6,682 bases of DNA from an uncultured Lachnospiraceae bacterium (GTDB taxonomy: Bacteria; Bacillota_A; Clostridia; Lachnospirales; Lachnospiraceae), in NCBI GenBank assembly GCA_900553635.1, contig USDU01000143.1, positions 1 to 6,682 of the forward strand. Reading direction: 5' to 3'. A program made the translations under genes and the position numbers. Shown here one piece after another: positions 5,306-6,682 of the stretch. Position 1 is the first letter of the stretch; every line of letters begins with the position of its first letter. Under the pieces are notes generated by a model. It saw only the letters and a program-made list of their open reading frames with translations. It was not told where the DNA came from and did not search any database.

Positions 5306-6007
5306 ATGTATTCATTTAAAAGCCGGGTCCGCTACAGCGAGGTGGGCGAGGATAAAAAGCTGTCGCTGAACAGTATCATTAATTATTTCCAGGACTGCAG
5401 CACCTTTCAATCGGAGGAACTGAACAATGGAGTGGAGCGCCTGGAGAAGCTGCACCGGGTCTGGGTACTTTCTTCCTGGCAGATCGTCATTGAGCGTTAT
5501 CCGGATCTCTGCGAGGAGATCGAGACAGGCACCTGGCCCTATCATTTCAAAAATTTCATGGGCTACCGCAATTTTGTCATGCAGGACAAGGAGGGAAAGC
5601 GGCTTGCCTACGGAAACAGTCTCTGGAGCTTCCTGGATACCGATACAGGACTGCCGGTCCGGGTGCCGGAGGATATCGAGAAGGCATACGTGCTGGAGGA
5701 GAAGCTGGATATGAAGTACGCTTCCCGGAAGGTCCCCATGCCGAAGGAGGGAGAGACCGGAGAGCCGTTTCCCGTGCAGAAGCACCATCTGGACACCAAC
5801 CATCATGTGAACAACGGTCAGTATATCCAGATGGCCCGGGAATATATTCCCGAGGATTTCCCGATCCATCAGCTGCGGGCGGAATATAAGAAATCAGCGG
5901 TGCTGGGAGATATGATTTACCCGGTGACGGCTCTGGAGGACGGCCGCTATACGGTGGGGCTCTGCGACGAACTGGGCCGGCCCTACGCGGTGGTAGAATT
6001 ATCATAA
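5306..6007 (+). CDS. Acyl-ACP thioesterase (FatA/FatB-like, double hot-dog)
   Basis: This is a 233-residue protein of the usual length for bacterial acyl-ACP thioesterases, with two hot-dog domains in tandem (about 1-130 and 140-233). The N-terminal domain shows the substrate-side signature LSLNSIINYFQDCSTFQSEEL (19-39 region) and FKNFMGYRNF (81-90). The C-terminal domain carries the catalytic D-x-N-x-H in LDTNHHVNN (Asp163, Asn165, His167). These enzymes hydrolyse acyl-ACP to free fatty acid in the cytosol. By hand alignment to plant FatB, the later Glu-Cys pair falls on Ser197-Ala198. The ATG at 5306 has GAAGGAG (5291-5297) with an 8-nt gap, a strong site. The gene is divergent from cbiM and probably leads an operon with the S1 protein 41 nt downstream. 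The chain-length preference cannot be told from sequence alone. Confidence 0.9.
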   Translation: MYSFKSRVRYSEVGEDKKLSLNSIINYFQDCSTFQSEELNNGVERLEKLHRVWVLSSWQIVIERYPDLCEEIETGTWPYHFKNFMGYRNFVMQDKEGKRLAYGNSLWSFLDTDTGLPVRVPEDIEKAYVLEEKLDMKYASRKVPMPKEGETGEPFPVQKHHLDTNHHVNNGQYIQMAREYIPEDFPIHQLRAEYKKSAVLGDMIYPVTALEDGRYTVGLCDELGRPYAVVELS

Positions 6008-6048
6008 GTATTATTTAAGTAAACTTCAACAGGAGGACGGAAACACAC

Positions 6049-6682
6049 ATGATTGAATTAGGAAAGAAACAGGAATTAACCGTAATAAAAAGAGTAGAGT
6101 TTGGCATCTATCTCGGAGAGCAGGAGGGCGCGGAAGAGCGCGTGCTGTTGCCGAAGAAGCAGGTGCCGGAGGGGACGGAGATTGGTTCGAAGCTGACGGT
6201 CTTTGTGTACAAGGATTCCAAAGACCGCCTGATTTCCACTACAAATGAACCAAAGCTGGAGTTGGGCGGCCTGGCCGTCCTGAAGGTGGCTCAGGTGGGC
6301 AAAATCGGTGCTTTTCTGGACTGGGGGCTGGAGAAGGATCTGCTGCTGCCCTTCCGGGAACAGACCCGCCGAGTGCATGAGGGCCAGGAGGTCCTGGTGG
6401 CCCTCTATATTGACAAGAGCAGCCGCCTCTGCGCGACCATGAACGTGTACGAGTATCTGGAGCTTCAGTCTCCTTATAAAAAGGACGACCGCGTCAAAGG
6501 AACCGTCTACGAGATAAGCGAGGAGTTCGGCGCGTTTGTGGCTGTTGATAACCGCTACTCCGGACTGGTGCCCCGAAAGGATTTCCATGGCGGAGCGAAA
6601 ATAGGCGACATTGTGGAGGCCCGGGTTACCGGCGTCCATGAGGACGGCAAGCTGAACTTAAGTCTCCGGGAAAAAGCCTACC
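6049..6682 (+). CDS. cvfB: CvfB/YitL-family S1 RNA-binding protein (3'-truncated)
   Basis: The reading frame starts at ATG 6049 and runs open to the end of the window, 211 codons, with no stop. CvfB-family proteins are about 280-300 residues, so the C-terminal winged helix is outside. Three S1 (OB-fold) domains are visible at about 1-65, 72-135 and 145-208. The strongly conserved family stretches are VLLPKKQVPEG (32-42), KIGAFLDWGLEKDLLLPF (85-102) and GAFVAVDNRYSGLVP (161-175). The third domain closes with DGKLNLSLREKAY (199-211). The role in the family is RNA binding, with effects on virulence factor and stress gene expression in Staphylococcus. The exact molecular job is not settled. AGGAGG (6031-6036) precedes the ATG by 12 nt, a somewhat long gap. 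No terminator or promoter is seen in the 41 bp after the thioesterase, so the two are likely co-transcribed. Confidence 0.88.
   Translation, partial: MIELGKKQELTVIKRVEFGIYLGEQEGAEERVLLPKKQVPEGTEIGSKLTVFVYKDSKDRLISTTNEPKLELGGLAVLKVAQVGKIGAFLDWGLEKDLLLPFREQTRRVHEGQEVLVALYIDKSSRLCATMNVYEYLELQSPYKKDDRVKGTVYEISEEFGAFVAVDNRYSGLVPRKDFHGGAKIGDIVEARVTGVHEDGKLNLSLREKAY

Noticed and set aside
5312..5869. 185-codon open frame opposite the thioesterase
   Set aside because: It lies wholly antisense to a gene with clear family motifs, has no ribosome binding site, and its product shows no recognisable domain.
5577..6005. 142-codon frame opposite the thioesterase C-terminus
   Set aside because: The product is Pro/Arg/Ser-rich low-complexity sequence typical of an antisense frame in GC-rich coding DNA.
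6008..6048. Terminator after the thioesterase (AAGT-AA-ACTT repeat)
   Set aside because: The stem is only four A/T-rich base pairs with no U-tract, so it is unlikely to stop transcription.
6076..6639. 187-codon open frame on the - strand at the right end
   Set aside because: It is the shadow of the CvfB-like gene, whose own + frame has three S1 domains and an AGGAGG site but no stop inside the window.

Overview
The window most resembles the chromosome of an anaerobic Gram-positive of the Clostridia, probably Lachnospiraceae-like. The reasons are strong AGGAGG-type ribosome binding sites, sigma-A-type promoters, moderate GC, a CvfB/YitL-family S1 protein, a Clostridia-style acyl-ACP thioesterase and a CbiM with a Gram-positive-style signal peptide. 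The assignment to a family is inference. There is no sign of a mobile element, CRISPR array, tRNA or rRNA.

Left block (1-2332): the C-terminal three quarters of a DapA/NanA-superfamily Schiff-base aldolase (1-678) is followed 6 nt later by a classical short-chain dehydrogenase/reductase (685-1515). Both are on the + strand and are almost certainly one operon that begins upstream of the window. The aldolase keeps the catalytic Tyr and Lys but has Val where true dihydrodipicolinate synthase has its substrate-binding Arg. The pair therefore probably handles a keto-deoxy sugar acid rather than lysine precursors. A FadR-type GntR repressor (1583-2332, - strand) faces the pair across a shared bidirectional terminator (about 1527-1567) and is its likely regulator. 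Its own promoter carries a perfect inverted repeat over the -10 box, which suggests autoregulation.

Middle block (2427-5118, - strand): a complete cbiM-cbiN-cbiQ-cbiO operon for a group I ECF cobalt importer. cbiM and cbiN abut, cbiN and cbiQ overlap by ATGA, and cbiO follows 32 nt after cbiQ. CbiM and CbiN form the metal-binding part, CbiQ is the coupling membrane protein, and CbiO is the ATPase, which would act as a homodimer. The leader is short, about 45 nt, and contains no B12 box, so the common cobalamin-riboswitch control is absent here.

Right block (5306-6682, + strand): a two-hot-dog acyl-ACP thioesterase, divergent from cbiM, is followed 41 nt later by a truncated CvfB/YitL-like protein with three S1 domains. 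The 187-bp divergent region (5119-5305) holds two good sigma-A promoters, repeated GCGTTTC-like half-sites near both start points and a G-rich tract between the two -35 boxes. It is the most information-dense non-coding stretch in the window.

Overall the genes are recognisable families. I did not find a convincing new multi-gene system. The points most worth following are the operator-like arrangement in the divergent cbiM/thioesterase region, the non-DHDPS aldolase plus SDR pair with its facing GntR regulator, and the GntR promoter palindrome.
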